A program made the position numbers and the translations under genes. This document shows positions 22,560-31,136 of a stretch of DNA of 64,000 bases, piece by piece; within the stretch, counting starts at the first letter, position 1, and each line of letters begins with the position of its first letter. Source of the DNA: Leptospira wolffii serovar Khorat str. Khorat-H2 (GTDB lineage Bacteria > Spirochaetota > Leptospiria > Leptospirales > Leptospiraceae); assembly GCF_000306115.2 (NCBI RefSeq), contig NZ_AKWX02000007.1:186001-250000 (forward strand), read 5' to 3'. The notes under the pieces are model-generated. The model did not search any database and had not been told where the DNA came from. It saw only the letters and a program-made list of their open reading frames with translations.

Positions 22560-23183
22560 ATGAAGAATTTAGACCTGCATATCCGCCCAGCCAGACCCGA
22601 AGACGCCGAAGCGGCGGTTCCTTTGATTTATAGTTCCGGCCCTGCCTCCTGGGATTTCGTTTTTAACGAGGGTCGGATCACCTCTAAGGAATTTCTTACC
22701 CGCTCTTTTCGAGGGACTCGTAATACGATCAGTCATAAGAATCATTTCGTGGCGGAAAAAGACGGGGAAATCGTGGGAACTATCGTCATTTATACTTCTT
22801 CCCGATTTCTTCTATGGAACGCGGGAACCGCCGGAAATATCTTCCGAACGTACGGATGGAGAGCACCCAAAGTTGCGATTCGAGGATTGACTATGGAGGG
22901 AATGATCCAACCTCCGAAATCGGGACGTTTGTATTTAGGGCATATCGCGGTCCCAGTCTCCTGGAGGAAGAAAGGAATAGGAGAGGCATTGATACGGTTT
23001 GCGGTCTCCACGTTTCCCGAATTCTCCAAGATATCTCTGGACGTATCCCAGGAAAATCCGGGAGCCAAAAGCCTGTATGAAAAGGTCGGCTTTAAGATCG
23101 TAGAATCCAGAAAATTCTCAGGCCCGAAAGGAAAAGTACCGGATCATTATTATATGGAGGCGGACCGCTCCGCATTCTCTTGA
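22560..23183 (+). CDS. GNAT-family N-acetyltransferase
   Basis: The 207-residue protein opens LDLHIRPARPEDAEAAVPL, as GNAT enzymes do, and contains the acetyl-CoA loop region YLGHIAVPVSWRKKGIGEAL (motif A, Q/RxxGxG/A) and the late ISLDVSQENPGAKSLYEKVG (motif B). An insertion of about 40 hydrophobic/basic residues precedes motif A. The frame is open to a TTG at 22497, but the ATG at 22560 gives the usual start of the fold. Its substrate is not predictable. It stands alone. Confidence 0.85.
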   Translation: MKNLDLHIRPARPEDAEAAVPLIYSSGPASWDFVFNEGRITSKEFLTRSFRGTRNTISHKNHFVAEKDGEIVGTIVIYTSSRFLLWNAGTAGNIFRTYGWRAPKVAIRGLTMEGMIQPPKSGRLYLGHIAVPVSWRKKGIGEALIRFAVSTFPEFSKISLDVSQENPGAKSLYEKVGFKIVESRKFSGPKGKVPDHYYMEADRSAFS

Positions 23184-23276
23184 ATTTTCGATTTTTATTA
23201 AATTCGGTTCTCATTCTATAATCTGGAACGACAAGGAGCTTCTTTCCGATTAGAATTTCGCATTCTATTTTCTTGC

Positions 23277-23281
23277 AGGAG
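23277..23281 (+). promoter_or_regulatory. ribosome binding site deciding the esterase start
   Basis: AGGAG lies six bases before the ATG at 23288. The alternative in-frame TTG at 23273 would lie before this site, so the ATG is the start. Confidence 0.7.
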
Positions 23282-23287
23282 AATCGG

Positions 23288-24262
23288 ATGGAATTCGCTC
23301 CCGAGATGCTCGCATACGCCAATCGAATCCAAACCTTAGGTCTGACCGGATTCACACAAGGTACCGTTCAGGAGCGAAGGGACGGTTATTCGGCTATCAG
23401 GCAGTTATTGGGAGAGGGACCCGAGATGAAGGAGGTCGTGGATTCCAAAATTCCGACTTCAGGAAGAGATATATTCGTAAAAAATTATATTCCTAAGGGC
23501 AAGCTTCTTTCCCGAATCTTATATTTTCACGGTGGCGGCTGGGTCGTAGGGCGATTGAGCGATTTCGATCCTTTTGCCAGAAAGCTTGCTGAAGGAACTT
23601 CAAGTATCGTTTCCATGGTGGATTATCGACTGGCTCCCGAGTTCCCGTATCCTCTTCCCTTATCGGATGCCTACGACTCTCTTCTTTGGGCGGATTCTTC
23701 CAGGGACGAAGAACCTTGGAAAAATCTGCCTTTGGTGATCGCGGGAGATAGTGCGGGCGGAAATCTCGCCGCGTCTATCGTCCTTAGAGCTCGGAACGAG
23801 TCCGGCCCTAAAATTTCACTACAAATCCTGATTTATCCAGTTACCCAGGCTTTCTGCAATACTCAGTCTTATTCAGAATTCGAATTCGGACCGGGACTTA
23901 CCAGGAAGGATATGGAATGGTTTATTTCCCAATACCTGCCTTCCGAATCGGATCGTAAAGACGTTTCGGCTTCTCCCTTATTGAATCCGGATTGGTCGAA
24001 TCTTCCTCCAAGTGTAATTTTCACCGCCGGAATAGATCCTCTTCGGGACGACGGAGAATTGTATTACGAATATCTAAAAAATTCCGGAATTGAAGTTAAA
24101 TGGAAAAGATTCGAGGGGTATACTCACGGCTTCTTTACGAAGGTGAACGCATTAAAAGCCCCGGAAGAAGGCATTCGGATCATTCGTAAAGAATTAGAGA
24201 GAATCGTTTCTCGCCCCGAAGATCCATCCTTGCGATCGAACGGAGTCGGTGAAAAAGTATGA
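23288..24262 (+). CDS. alpha/beta hydrolase, HSL-type esterase
   Basis: This 324-residue protein belongs to the hormone-sensitive-lipase branch of carboxylesterases. The oxyanion-hole motif HGGGWVVG, the nucleophile elbow GDSAGGN, the acid in FTAGIDPLRDDG and the catalytic His in GYTHGFF are all present, so it should be active on short-chain esters. No signal peptide is seen, so it acts in the cytoplasm. Its stop overlaps the start of the alcohol dehydrogenase gene by 4 bases, suggesting that the two work on one substrate: ester cleavage followed by oxidation of the released alcohol (inference). Confidence 0.9.
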   Translation: MEFAPEMLAYANRIQTLGLTGFTQGTVQERRDGYSAIRQLLGEGPEMKEVVDSKIPTSGRDIFVKNYIPKGKLLSRILYFHGGGWVVGRLSDFDPFARKLAEGTSSIVSMVDYRLAPEFPYPLPLSDAYDSLLWADSSRDEEPWKNLPLVIAGDSAGGNLAASIVLRARNESGPKISLQILIYPVTQAFCNTQSYSEFEFGPGLTRKDMEWFISQYLPSESDRKDVSASPLLNPDWSNLPPSVIFTAGIDPLRDDGELYYEYLKNSGIEVKWKRFEGYTHGFFTKVNALKAPEEGIRIIRKELERIVSRPEDPSLRSNGVGEKV

Positions 24263-25335
24263 TCAGTTTACGACTAGCTGAGTTCGGTTCCGCATTAAGC
24301 AAAGAAGAATCGCCGGACCCGGAACCTCGAGGATCGGAAGTATTATTGGAGGTCCTGGCCTGCGGCGTTTGCCATTCGGATCTGCATTTGCGGGAAGGAT
24401 TCTATAAGATCGGATCGGGAGAAAAATTATACGTGAAGGATAGAGGAGTCCGTCTTCCTTTGACCCCGGGACACGAAGTTGTGGGTCGAGTGAAATCCTT
24501 CGGGCCTGAAGCGAAAGGAGTATCGATCGGGGCAACGAGGCTTGTATATCCCTGGATCGGTTGCGGTGTCTGCGAAGAATGCGAGTCCGGTTTGCCTCAT
24601 CTTTGTTCTTCTCCTAGGTCTCTAGGAATTTATAGGGATGGGGGATACTCGGATCGTATTCTCGTTCCCGATCCCAAATGGCTTTTAGATACCAAAGGCC
24701 TTGAGCCTGAGTTTGCTTGTTCTTATGCCTGTGCCGGTTTAACCGCTTACGGCGCCTTAAAGAAGGCTCTTCCTTTAAAGAGTAAGGATCATTTAGTCGT
24801 CATAGGCGCCGGAGGATTGGGATTATTCGCTGCTCAATTATTAGGTTTATTGACGGAGGGTAAGGCGATCTTTCTGGACCTGGAAGATTCCCGTTTGGCT
24901 AAGATTAGGGAACTCGGTTTTGTTACTGTAGATTCTTCTAAAGTAAATCCTTCGGAGGGAGTTCGAAAGATTTCAGGTCCGAACGGAGTCACTTCCGTGA
25001 TCGATTTCGTTAATAATTCCGCGACCTCTTCCCTAGGATTCTCCTTACTCAAAAAGAACGGTCGCTTGATTTCGGTAGGACTTTTCGGAGGAGAGATCCG
25101 AATACCTGCTCCTATCATTTCATTACGCAATATTACCGTAAGAGGGAGTTACACCGGTTCACCCGTGGAACTGGAGGAACTCTTGGCCCTGGTTTCCGAA
25201 AAGAAGCCTTCTCCCATTCCCGTCCGCAAAAGGGATTTGCAGGAGGCTAATTCGAGCCTGGACGATTTGGCCGAAGGAAAAGGGATTGGGAGAACGGTTC
25301 TTATTCCGAGTCGAAACGGTTGGAAGGATTTCTAA
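24259..25335 (+). CDS. zinc-dependent alcohol dehydrogenase
   Basis: A 358-residue medium-chain dehydrogenase. The catalytic zinc ligands lie in ACGVCHSDLH and GHEVVGRV, the structural zinc site in CGVCEECESGLPHLC, and the NAD(P) loop in VVIGAGGLGLFAAQL. A short insertion follows the first zinc motif (YKIGSGEKLYVKDRGVRL), as in some members active on larger alcohols. It is translationally coupled to the upstream esterase. The 3' end overlaps the oppositely oriented DUF1285-like gene by 35 bases. Confidence 0.9.
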   Translation: MISLRLAEFGSALSKEESPDPEPRGSEVLLEVLACGVCHSDLHLREGFYKIGSGEKLYVKDRGVRLPLTPGHEVVGRVKSFGPEAKGVSIGATRLVYPWIGCGVCEECESGLPHLCSSPRSLGIYRDGGYSDRILVPDPKWLLDTKGLEPEFACSYACAGLTAYGALKKALPLKSKDHLVVIGAGGLGLFAAQLLGLLTEGKAIFLDLEDSRLAKIRELGFVTVDSSKVNPSEGVRKISGPNGVTSVIDFVNNSATSSLGFSLLKKNGRLISVGLFGGEIRIPAPIISLRNITVRGSYTGSPVELEELLALVSEKKPSPIPVRKRDLQEANSSLDDLAEGKGIGRTVLIPSRNGWKDF

Positions 25336-25819
25336 ATTCGACGGGTAGGGAGACTTCGGGGCCTTGATTGGTTTCCGGAATAAGGAATTCGTATTGAGAA
25401 GTTTTAAGTCTCATCCCGGCAGGTGAATCTTGTATAAATTCGGAAAGGCTCGTGGCAACATTCCTCGCCAGTTTGTATTTTAGAAGTTTATGATTCTTTT
25501 TTTTGGCGTATAATTCCCCTTCTCTGTCCGCTTCCAGATCTAGAAAGTCCAAGGGTATTTCTTCTCCTGCGTCGCTTAAAAAATAGAGCTCTCCCTCCTC
25601 TTCTCTCACTCGGATCAAGTTTAAGGGATAACCGAATATTTCCAGATATCCGTTTTCGGAAAATTCTCCGAAATGATTGTCTATGAATACTCCGTCCTGG
25701 GATTCCTTTAAGTTTTTTCTAAAATACTCTAGTATGTCTTTTTGTTGGATCGGAGAGCCTCGGAAAATCCAGTCTCCGTTTTCCATCACCTTGATTTCGC
25801 TATCCAATCTACGGGCCAT
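25301..25819 (-). CDS. DUF1285-like protein
   Basis: The 172-residue protein begins IKVMENGDWIFRGSPIQQKDILEYF, which by eye resembles the opening of DUF1285 proteins (basic/acidic head, GxWxxxGxPI, then LxxxF). The rest continues with short beta strands (YLEIFGYPLNLIRV, EGELYFLSDAG) and KLARNVATSLSEFI near the end. The function of the family is unknown. It starts 2 bases after a lipoprotein gene on the same strand, and its 3' end overlaps the alcohol dehydrogenase gene, so one transcript can interfere with the other. Confidence 0.6.
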   Translation of the reverse strand: MARRLDSEIKVMENGDWIFRGSPIQQKDILEYFRKNLKESQDGVFIDNHFGEFSENGYLEIFGYPLNLIRVREEEGELYFLSDAGEEIPLDFLDLEADREGELYAKKKNHKLLKYKLARNVATSLSEFIQDSPAGMRLKTSQYEFLIPETNQGPEVSLPVEFRNPSNRFDSE

Positions 25820-25821
25820 TC

Positions 25822-26295
25822 TTATTCCTCGTGTCTATCCCGGTAACGAAAGGCCATCGCCTCGATCACTCTCGCATCCTTAGCGATCTCTGCCATATTG
25901 TAACTATAGCCTTCGGCTGAGCCTGCCTGGAAAATAGTGGGGGGAATCGGAACCATACCGGAATTGATCACATACATTCCGTCCATTCCCTTATCAAAAA
26001 GTTCTTTCTTAATCTTATCGTAATAATACTTCTCGATCTTACCTTCTCCGAAATTCCGGATGATCAGTTTGCCGAAGACACGATAGTTCTTTTTTTTGGG
26101 AGAATTCTTGAGAATTTCTATCTGTTCCCAGTTCTTTTTGTGGGAGATCAAAGTTTCCTCTTGGGAAGGGGCTTCGGGGATGAATTCTATGGAAAAACAA
26201 GTGGTTAAGCCGAAAAGCAGCAGAAAACGGGCGCTTTGCGCGAACGGAATGATTATTCCTTTCAGACTATTTAGAAATGGGAACGGAAACCGCAT
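25822..26295 (-). CDS. putative lipoprotein of unknown function
   Basis: The chosen ATG gives 157 residues starting with a hydrophobic stretch that ends in RFLLLFGLTTC, a spirochete-style lipobox; the mature part would begin at that Cys. The frame is open upstream to 26367, adding 24 residues before the signal that look out of place. The mature region has EILKNSPKKKNYRVFGKLIIRNFGEG and, near the end, AEIAKDARVIEAMAFRYRD, typical of small leptospiral lipoproteins without assigned function. It lies directly upstream of the DUF1285-like gene. Confidence 0.6.
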   Translation of the reverse strand: MRFPFPFLNSLKGIIIPFAQSARFLLLFGLTTCFSIEFIPEAPSQEETLISHKKNWEQIEILKNSPKKKNYRVFGKLIIRNFGEGKIEKYYYDKIKKELFDKGMDGMYVINSGMVPIPPTIFQAGSAEGYSYNMAEIAKDARVIEAMAFRYRDRHEE

Positions 26296-26467
26296 TCTCC
26301 CCCTATTCAAGGAGCGCAACCCCGGCGGACAAGCGGTTTTTTGCAAGGCCAAAAGATGGCTTTCCAATGGCGGATTTTTTTTATATACTCTCCCTCGACC
26401 CCCGGTAAATTCTCGCGAAATTAGGAACCCTCGTTAAGCTGGTCCCTCCGGGCCTCCTGAACTTTCC

Positions 26468-27154
26468 ATGGAAGATATAGATCTAAAAAAACGCGCGAGA
26501 GAGAATGTTCTCAAGATCGGTTATTGCACCCTAGATGAATTGGAAGAAAAGGTAAAAGCCTTCCGGGTGATGAACCAAAACGCGGCCAAGAAAAGATATT
26601 TAATCACGCGCGAGCCGATTATAGATTCCTCCGGAAAAGTCTTGGTTCCTAAGGCTGCAGAGATCGATATTTCCACCGCAAAATTATTGAGACGTCATTT
26701 TAAACCTACCTCGGAATTCAAAACCTTTCAACCGGACGAGGGGATCGTGATCATCTCCGATATGACTTCCGCCGAAGGCGTATCCTTTACAATGGATATC
26801 GTGACGCAGATCATGAACCTGGGTGGGGGCGCCTACGAAGGTTTTATCGATAGAGTGGACAGTTTCGGGGACTTCATCAATCTTTTAAAGAAGTCCCTTT
26901 TTCCCAGACTCATCATTATCGGCTATATCCCTGCGGATAAACTTCAGGGAGAGCTATTGAATTTCGTAAGAGTCAAGAGAGTGGATAATTATCTGAGAGC
27001 CATGGAGCTGACTCATACGGCCTTTAAACCCCAGGCATATTTTCCTAAGGTCCGTCAAATCGAGATTTCCCAAGAGGATCCCAAATCTTGGGGTCGCTTC
27101 GTAGTGGAGATCGTTCGAGAATACACAAGACCTTATCTCTTGGAAGAAGTTTAA
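26468..27154 (+). CDS. conserved-looking hypothetical cytoplasmic protein
   Basis: I do not recognise this 228-residue protein. It has no signal peptide or membrane helix. The N-terminal 35 residues are helical and charged; [33 protein letters not shown], in two parts, looks like a small beta/alpha unit, and the middle ([34 protein letters not shown]) reads like a Rossmann-type or receiver-like alternation. Codon use looks like that of its neighbours. It stands alone with an upstream gap of 100 bases from the divergent lipoprotein. Confidence 0.65.
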   Translation: MEDIDLKKRARENVLKIGYCTLDELEEKVKAFRVMNQNAAKKRYLITREPIIDSSGKVLVPKAAEIDISTAKLLRRHFKPTSEFKTFQPDEGIVIISDMTSAEGVSFTMDIVTQIMNLGGGAYEGFIDRVDSFGDFINLLKKSLFPRLIIIGYIPADKLQGELLNFVRVKRVDNYLRAMELTHTAFKPQAYFPKVRQIEISQEDPKSWGRFVVEIVREYTRPYLLEEV

Positions 27155-27208
27155 TCCCCTAAAAATCTTAGAAATCGGTCGATTCGCTTTATCATCATTT
27201 TTTATTTT

Positions 27209-27233
27209 ACTTGTAACTTTAATTGTTTCAAGT
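27209..27233. promoter_or_regulatory. operator-like palindrome before the QorB-like gene
   Basis: ACTTGTAAC, seven bases, then GTTTCAAGT: half-sites of nine bases that match as inverted repeats with one mismatch. It lies about 84 bases before the start of the quinone-oxidoreductase-like gene and 55 after the previous stop. HxlR-type repressors, which control qorB-like genes in other bacteria, bind ACTT...AAGT sites (family knowledge), so this is a candidate operator. No regulator gene is adjacent. Confidence 0.45.
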
Positions 27234-27316
27234 TGTCTAAGAAATGAATTCAGAATGGATCGAGCGAAAGTCCGGAAGATATATCCGTTCTTTCCGCATT
27301 CGGTCGGAGGATCCCA

Positions 27317-28195
27317 ATGAGTCAAATTTCCGAAACAGTACTAGTCACAGGAGCGTCCGGCCAATTAGGTCGTTTGGTATTGGAAGAATTATTAAAGAAA
27401 GGTCATAAGAATATTATCGCTACCACAAGAAAGCCGGAGTCTCTCGACGATTTCGCTAAAAGAGGGGTAATCGTCAGATCAGCAAGTTTCGGAGATCCCA
27501 AGGGACTCGCGAAGGCTTTCGAGGGCGCGGATAGAGTTTTGCTTATCAGCACGGATAATATAGGAAATCGAATCCAGGAACACGGCAATGCGGTTGACGC
27601 CGCCGTTCGGGCGGGAGTGAAAAGAATTCTTTATACATCCATGATAGATCCGGATCATGCGCCCGTTACGTTCGCTTCCGAACATGCCGGAACGGAGGAA
27701 AAGATCCGTAAGAGCGGGTTGCATTATACGATTCTAAGAAACGGGCTCTATTCGGATTATTTAATACCAAAATTGCAGCACGCCGCAACTTCGGGAACAC
27801 TCGCCGGTTCCGGAGGAGAAGGCGCCTGCTCCTATGTGACTCGTCTGGACTGCGCGAAGGCGGCGGCCTCCGCATTGGTCGCTCCTTCTTCCGGAAACCT
27901 CGTTCTGGACATCACGGGGCCCAAGGCTTGGACGTATTCGGAACTCGCAAAGCTGACCGGAGAATTGACTCATAAGAACGTTTCCTACTTGGATCTTCCT
28001 GCGGAGGAATTGTCCAAGGGGCTCGTTGGAGCCGGAATACCTAAACCGATGGCGGATGCGTTGGCATCTTTCGACGTTTCCATCCGGGAAGGTTATATGA
28101 AGGGCGTCAGCACCTCGGTCAAAGACCTAACCGGAGAAGAACCGGAAGACGCAAAAGGATATCTGGAAAAAAACAAGAGCCTGCTTCTCTCCTGA
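27317..28195 (+). CDS. NAD(P)-binding oxidoreductase, QorB/NmrA-like
   Basis: The 292-residue atypical short-chain dehydrogenase opens with VLVTGASGQLGRLVLEEL (GxxGxxG loop), then IATTRKPES, GADRVLLIS and GVKRILYTSMID, followed by HAGTEEKIRKSGLHYTILRN. This is the layout of YtfG/QorB, which reduces quinones with NADPH, and of NmrA-type redox sensors. At 292 residues it fits either. An operator-like palindrome upstream suggests redox- or electrophile-controlled expression. It ends near the divergent-to-convergent border with the glycosyltransferase. Confidence 0.82.
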   Translation: MSQISETVLVTGASGQLGRLVLEELLKKGHKNIIATTRKPESLDDFAKRGVIVRSASFGDPKGLAKAFEGADRVLLISTDNIGNRIQEHGNAVDAAVRAGVKRILYTSMIDPDHAPVTFASEHAGTEEKIRKSGLHYTILRNGLYSDYLIPKLQHAATSGTLAGSGGEGACSYVTRLDCAKAAASALVAPSSGNLVLDITGPKAWTYSELAKLTGELTHKNVSYLDLPAEELSKGLVGAGIPKPMADALASFDVSIREGYMKGVSTSVKDLTGEEPEDAKGYLEKNKSLLLS

Positions 28196-28227
28196 ATATG
28201 AGAAGAATAGGAACTCCTCGGGAAGTT

Positions 28228-29385
28228 CTAAGAACGTTTTCTCGAGGGGTTTAGCCAGGTGATATTCGAATTCAGGAAATAATTCGTAAACATAGCCACG
28301 GCGATCGCGGTCAGATCGCTTAGCAATCTTGCCTCGAAATTCTGCGGGACTCCCAATCGAGGCAGAAATTTGTGGAATAGCAATTGAAAGATTCCCAATT
28401 GCACGAGTATTCCTAAGGCGCTTACTCCCGAAAAGATGACGAATCCACGTATCGCGGCCCACTTTTCGTATCTAGTTTCATAAAAAGTAAAATAGTTATT
28501 CAGGATGAAATTGCTCACGATGGACAATTCTATCCCGAAGAATACGGAGGCGGGAAATAGGGGAAGAATCTCGAATCCTGTAGAAACGTCCTTGATTCCC
28601 AGACTTTCGAATAATACGAAGCCGAATAGATTTACCAAGACTCCGCTTATTCCAACTATAGAATAGAGCAGAAAGGTGGACGAAACCCATTTTCCGAATC
28701 TGAGATCCAATACGCTGACTAAAAAGCTTCTCGCTATGGAATTATTGAGCTTGGTTTCTCCGTGCAATCTTCTGCGAAAATGGAAAGGAACTTCCTTGAT
28801 TTTGAGATCTCCTTCATATCTTCCGATGAGTTCCAGAAGTATCTTGAATCCTCCGGGATTGATCTTTTCCCCGCTCTTAAAGAATACTTCTCTACGTATC
28901 GCAAAAAATCCGCTCATAGGATCGGAAATCCTGATGGGCAATAAGAATTTTGCGAATGCGTTTGCGACCACGCTTAAGAACTTTCGAATCCAATTCCATT
29001 TACCCGTGGAGCCTCCGTTTGCGTATCGGGTTCCCACTGCCACGTCGGCTCCGTTTTCCAATTCTCGGATCATTTCGGGAAGAATGCTTTCATCGTGCTG
29101 TAAATCCGCATCCATTACCAGGAAGAATTCTCCCTCCGCTACGCTCATTCCGGATACGATAGCGGAAGAAAGCCCTCGATCCGTCATTCTGCGGATCAAT
29201 TTGAGTCTGGGGTTTACTTCTCGGATCTTTTCCACAATGGACCAGGTCCCGTCGGGGCTATTATCATCTATTACAATAATTTCATATTCTTCTTTTTGGA
29301 AGATTCGGCCCAGGTTGGAGAGGCAAATTTCGATATTTTCGGCTTCGTTGTAGGTCGGCAATAGTACGGATACTTTAGGTCGCAT
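28228..29385 (-). CDS. family 2 glycosyltransferase fused to a GtrA membrane domain
   Basis: The first 225 residues are a GT-A transferase of the dolichyl-phosphate-mannose-synthase type: VSVLLPTYNEAENIE, IIVIDDNSPDGTWS, VMDADLQHDE (the metal DAD), then MSGFFAIRREVF. The rest (about 245-385) carries four hydrophobic helices in a GtrA-like arrangement (FLLYSIVGISGVLVNLFGF ... FTNYFLNSNITW). The fusion makes a polyprenyl-phosphate sugar and probably flips it or anchors the enzyme. The next gene on the strand is a GT-C-like transferase that could use the lipid-linked sugar. Length 385 fits the two-domain type. Confidence 0.88.
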   Translation of the reverse strand: MRPKVSVLLPTYNEAENIEICLSNLGRIFQKEEYEIIVIDDNSPDGTWSIVEKIREVNPRLKLIRRMTDRGLSSAIVSGMSVAEGEFFLVMDADLQHDESILPEMIRELENGADVAVGTRYANGGSTGKWNWIRKFLSVVANAFAKFLLPIRISDPMSGFFAIRREVFFKSGEKINPGGFKILLELIGRYEGDLKIKEVPFHFRRRLHGETKLNNSIARSFLVSVLDLRFGKWVSSTFLLYSIVGISGVLVNLFGFVLFESLGIKDVSTGFEILPLFPASVFFGIELSIVSNFILNNYFTFYETRYEKWAAIRGFVIFSGVSALGILVQLGIFQLLFHKFLPRLGVPQNFEARLLSDLTAIAVAMFTNYFLNSNITWLNPSRKRS

Positions 29386-29413
29386 TCTTCGCTTTTGGAA
29401 AATCCTATTTTTT

Positions 29414-30982
29414 TTAGAAGGTCGGAGTTCCGGAATCGGAAACTGCGTCTCCTTTGGGTTGCTTGCAAAGTTGGAATTGATACAGGTATAGACTGGATCT
29501 TCTTTTGTTCTTATTCGGATTCAAGGATACCGCGAATTCCTCCAACGGAGAAGAACCGAAGCTAGTAACCAGGATCCAGGGAGGTTCCGGATCGATTCCT
29601 CCGAGTACATAATCCTTTCTTACGACCAACACCGCGGAGCAGGATTTATAAGGATCGAATTTATCGATCCTAGGTTGCTCGTTTTCGTCCAACGTATCCA
29701 CGGATTCGAATCTCTCCAGAGGGGTCCTATATGCGTAAGACACCGGAAGATGTGTGATTGAGTCCTTGTAAACGTATAGTTCCTTGATTTCGGTATGGAA
29801 ATTCAGATAGCGAACCAATTGGATGGAATTGTTTTGGATCGTGAAAAAACAGAGAAGGTCCAGTAATAGAAAATTCGTAAGTAGAAATAAGACTCTTCGA
29901 ACGGAGATCTTTTTATATCTTCCGCCGTGCCAGTAGGCGCAAAGAGGCGCGAGTAAAACCAAGAGTAACGGAAGGACGGGGAGTAGAAATCTCTCTTCCT
30001 TATGGGGGATCGCCGAATGAACGATTAGAAATAGACCGGAGAAGAGTATCGTAGGAATTAAAGGAGAATAAACCGATCTCCAACCGAATCCTTCGTATTT
30101 TCCCAAAAAGAAAGGAAATAGGGAAGCGCCTAAAATCGCGGGTAGATATGCGAACCAAGGAGAGACCCCGTATTCCGCCGAATGATTTAGATTATACGAA
30201 ATATAGGATCGAATCGAGGAATGAAAACTTCCCCTGAAGATCAGATCCGGTATTCCGGTAAGAACGAGTAATGCGAGAGAGAAGCCGGCAAATAGATAGA
30301 TATCCTTCGGACTTCTATTCTTCCAAGAGCGATATGCTACTAAGGAAAATAGAGCAACGGCGCATACTCCCGCCTGGAATCGGAATAAGGAGGCGATTGC
30401 GAGTAGAGTGATCGATAATCCTAAATCCTTGTATTTTCCCTCCTTCCAATAAACGGAAGCGAAGAAGGTTCCTCCGAGTAGGAAGGGCGCCGACATGGAT
30501 TCAATCAATGCCCTAGTGGATACGAAAGGCATCAGAAAATGTAAGGAAAGTAAAAAGGCCCCTGAAAGAGGAATCCATTGGGTATAATTTTCCTCTTCAG
30601 GATTCTCGGAAGGAGGATACAAGTATTTTAAGAATCTATAACCGATCCAGATCGTAATCGCGGATAATAATCCTAGACAGGCAAATACGAATTGGATCTG
30701 GTGAAGCGGATCGTCGAATCCTATAGTATAAGCGATTTTTGCGAACAGTCTAACGAGAGCATCGGGTAAGAGAGACCGAATTTCCGGGACAGCTTGTACG
30801 GAATCCACTAAGGATAAGGATTCGGATTGGGCGGGCACCGCGAAAAATAGAATATAATAATCGTCCAGCGCGAGATATCCGCTATTCAATACTGCGGTCG
30901 CTATTCTCACCGCGACTCCCAAAAATAGGATCGCTTGGAACCATTTGCGTTCCGTTCTTGCATTCAGCATGCTGTCGATCAT
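29414..30982 (-). CDS. multi-pass membrane transferase, GT-C (GT22/ArnT-like)
   Basis: A membrane protein of 522 residues (from the ATG at 30982; the frame is open to 31114) with about ten hydrophobic helices followed by a soluble tail of about 125 residues. The first loop has LNSGYLALDDYY, in the place where GT-C enzymes carry an acidic catalytic pair (HPDE in GT22 mannosyltransferases), and STRALIESMSAPF resembles the next conserved loop. It probably moves a sugar from a lipid phosphate onto an envelope target. The neighbouring GT2-GtrA enzyme could supply that donor. I found no ribosome site that settles the start. Confidence 0.7.
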   Translation of the reverse strand: MIDSMLNARTERKWFQAILFLGVAVRIATAVLNSGYLALDDYYILFFAVPAQSESLSLVDSVQAVPEIRSLLPDALVRLFAKIAYTIGFDDPLHQIQFVFACLGLLSAITIWIGYRFLKYLYPPSENPEEENYTQWIPLSGAFLLSLHFLMPFVSTRALIESMSAPFLLGGTFFASVYWKEGKYKDLGLSITLLAIASLFRFQAGVCAVALFSLVAYRSWKNRSPKDIYLFAGFSLALLVLTGIPDLIFRGSFHSSIRSYISYNLNHSAEYGVSPWFAYLPAILGASLFPFFLGKYEGFGWRSVYSPLIPTILFSGLFLIVHSAIPHKEERFLLPVLPLLLVLLAPLCAYWHGGRYKKISVRRVLFLLTNFLLLDLLCFFTIQNNSIQLVRYLNFHTEIKELYVYKDSITHLPVSYAYRTPLERFESVDTLDENEQPRIDKFDPYKSCSAVLVVRKDYVLGGIDPEPPWILVTSFGSSPLEEFAVSLNPNKNKRRSSLYLYQFQLCKQPKGDAVSDSGTPTF

Positions 30983-31136
30983 CGCGGTTTTTAATTTCAA
31001 AAAGAAAGCAATACGATTACAGAACAATGAATGCCAGAAGATCTGGACGATTACTATCCGTAGATGTTTTCGTTCTGTAATACGGGTCGTGCGCTTTTTG
31101 CTTGCTCCTTTCATTTTCTAAAAAGCCATTGTCGGC

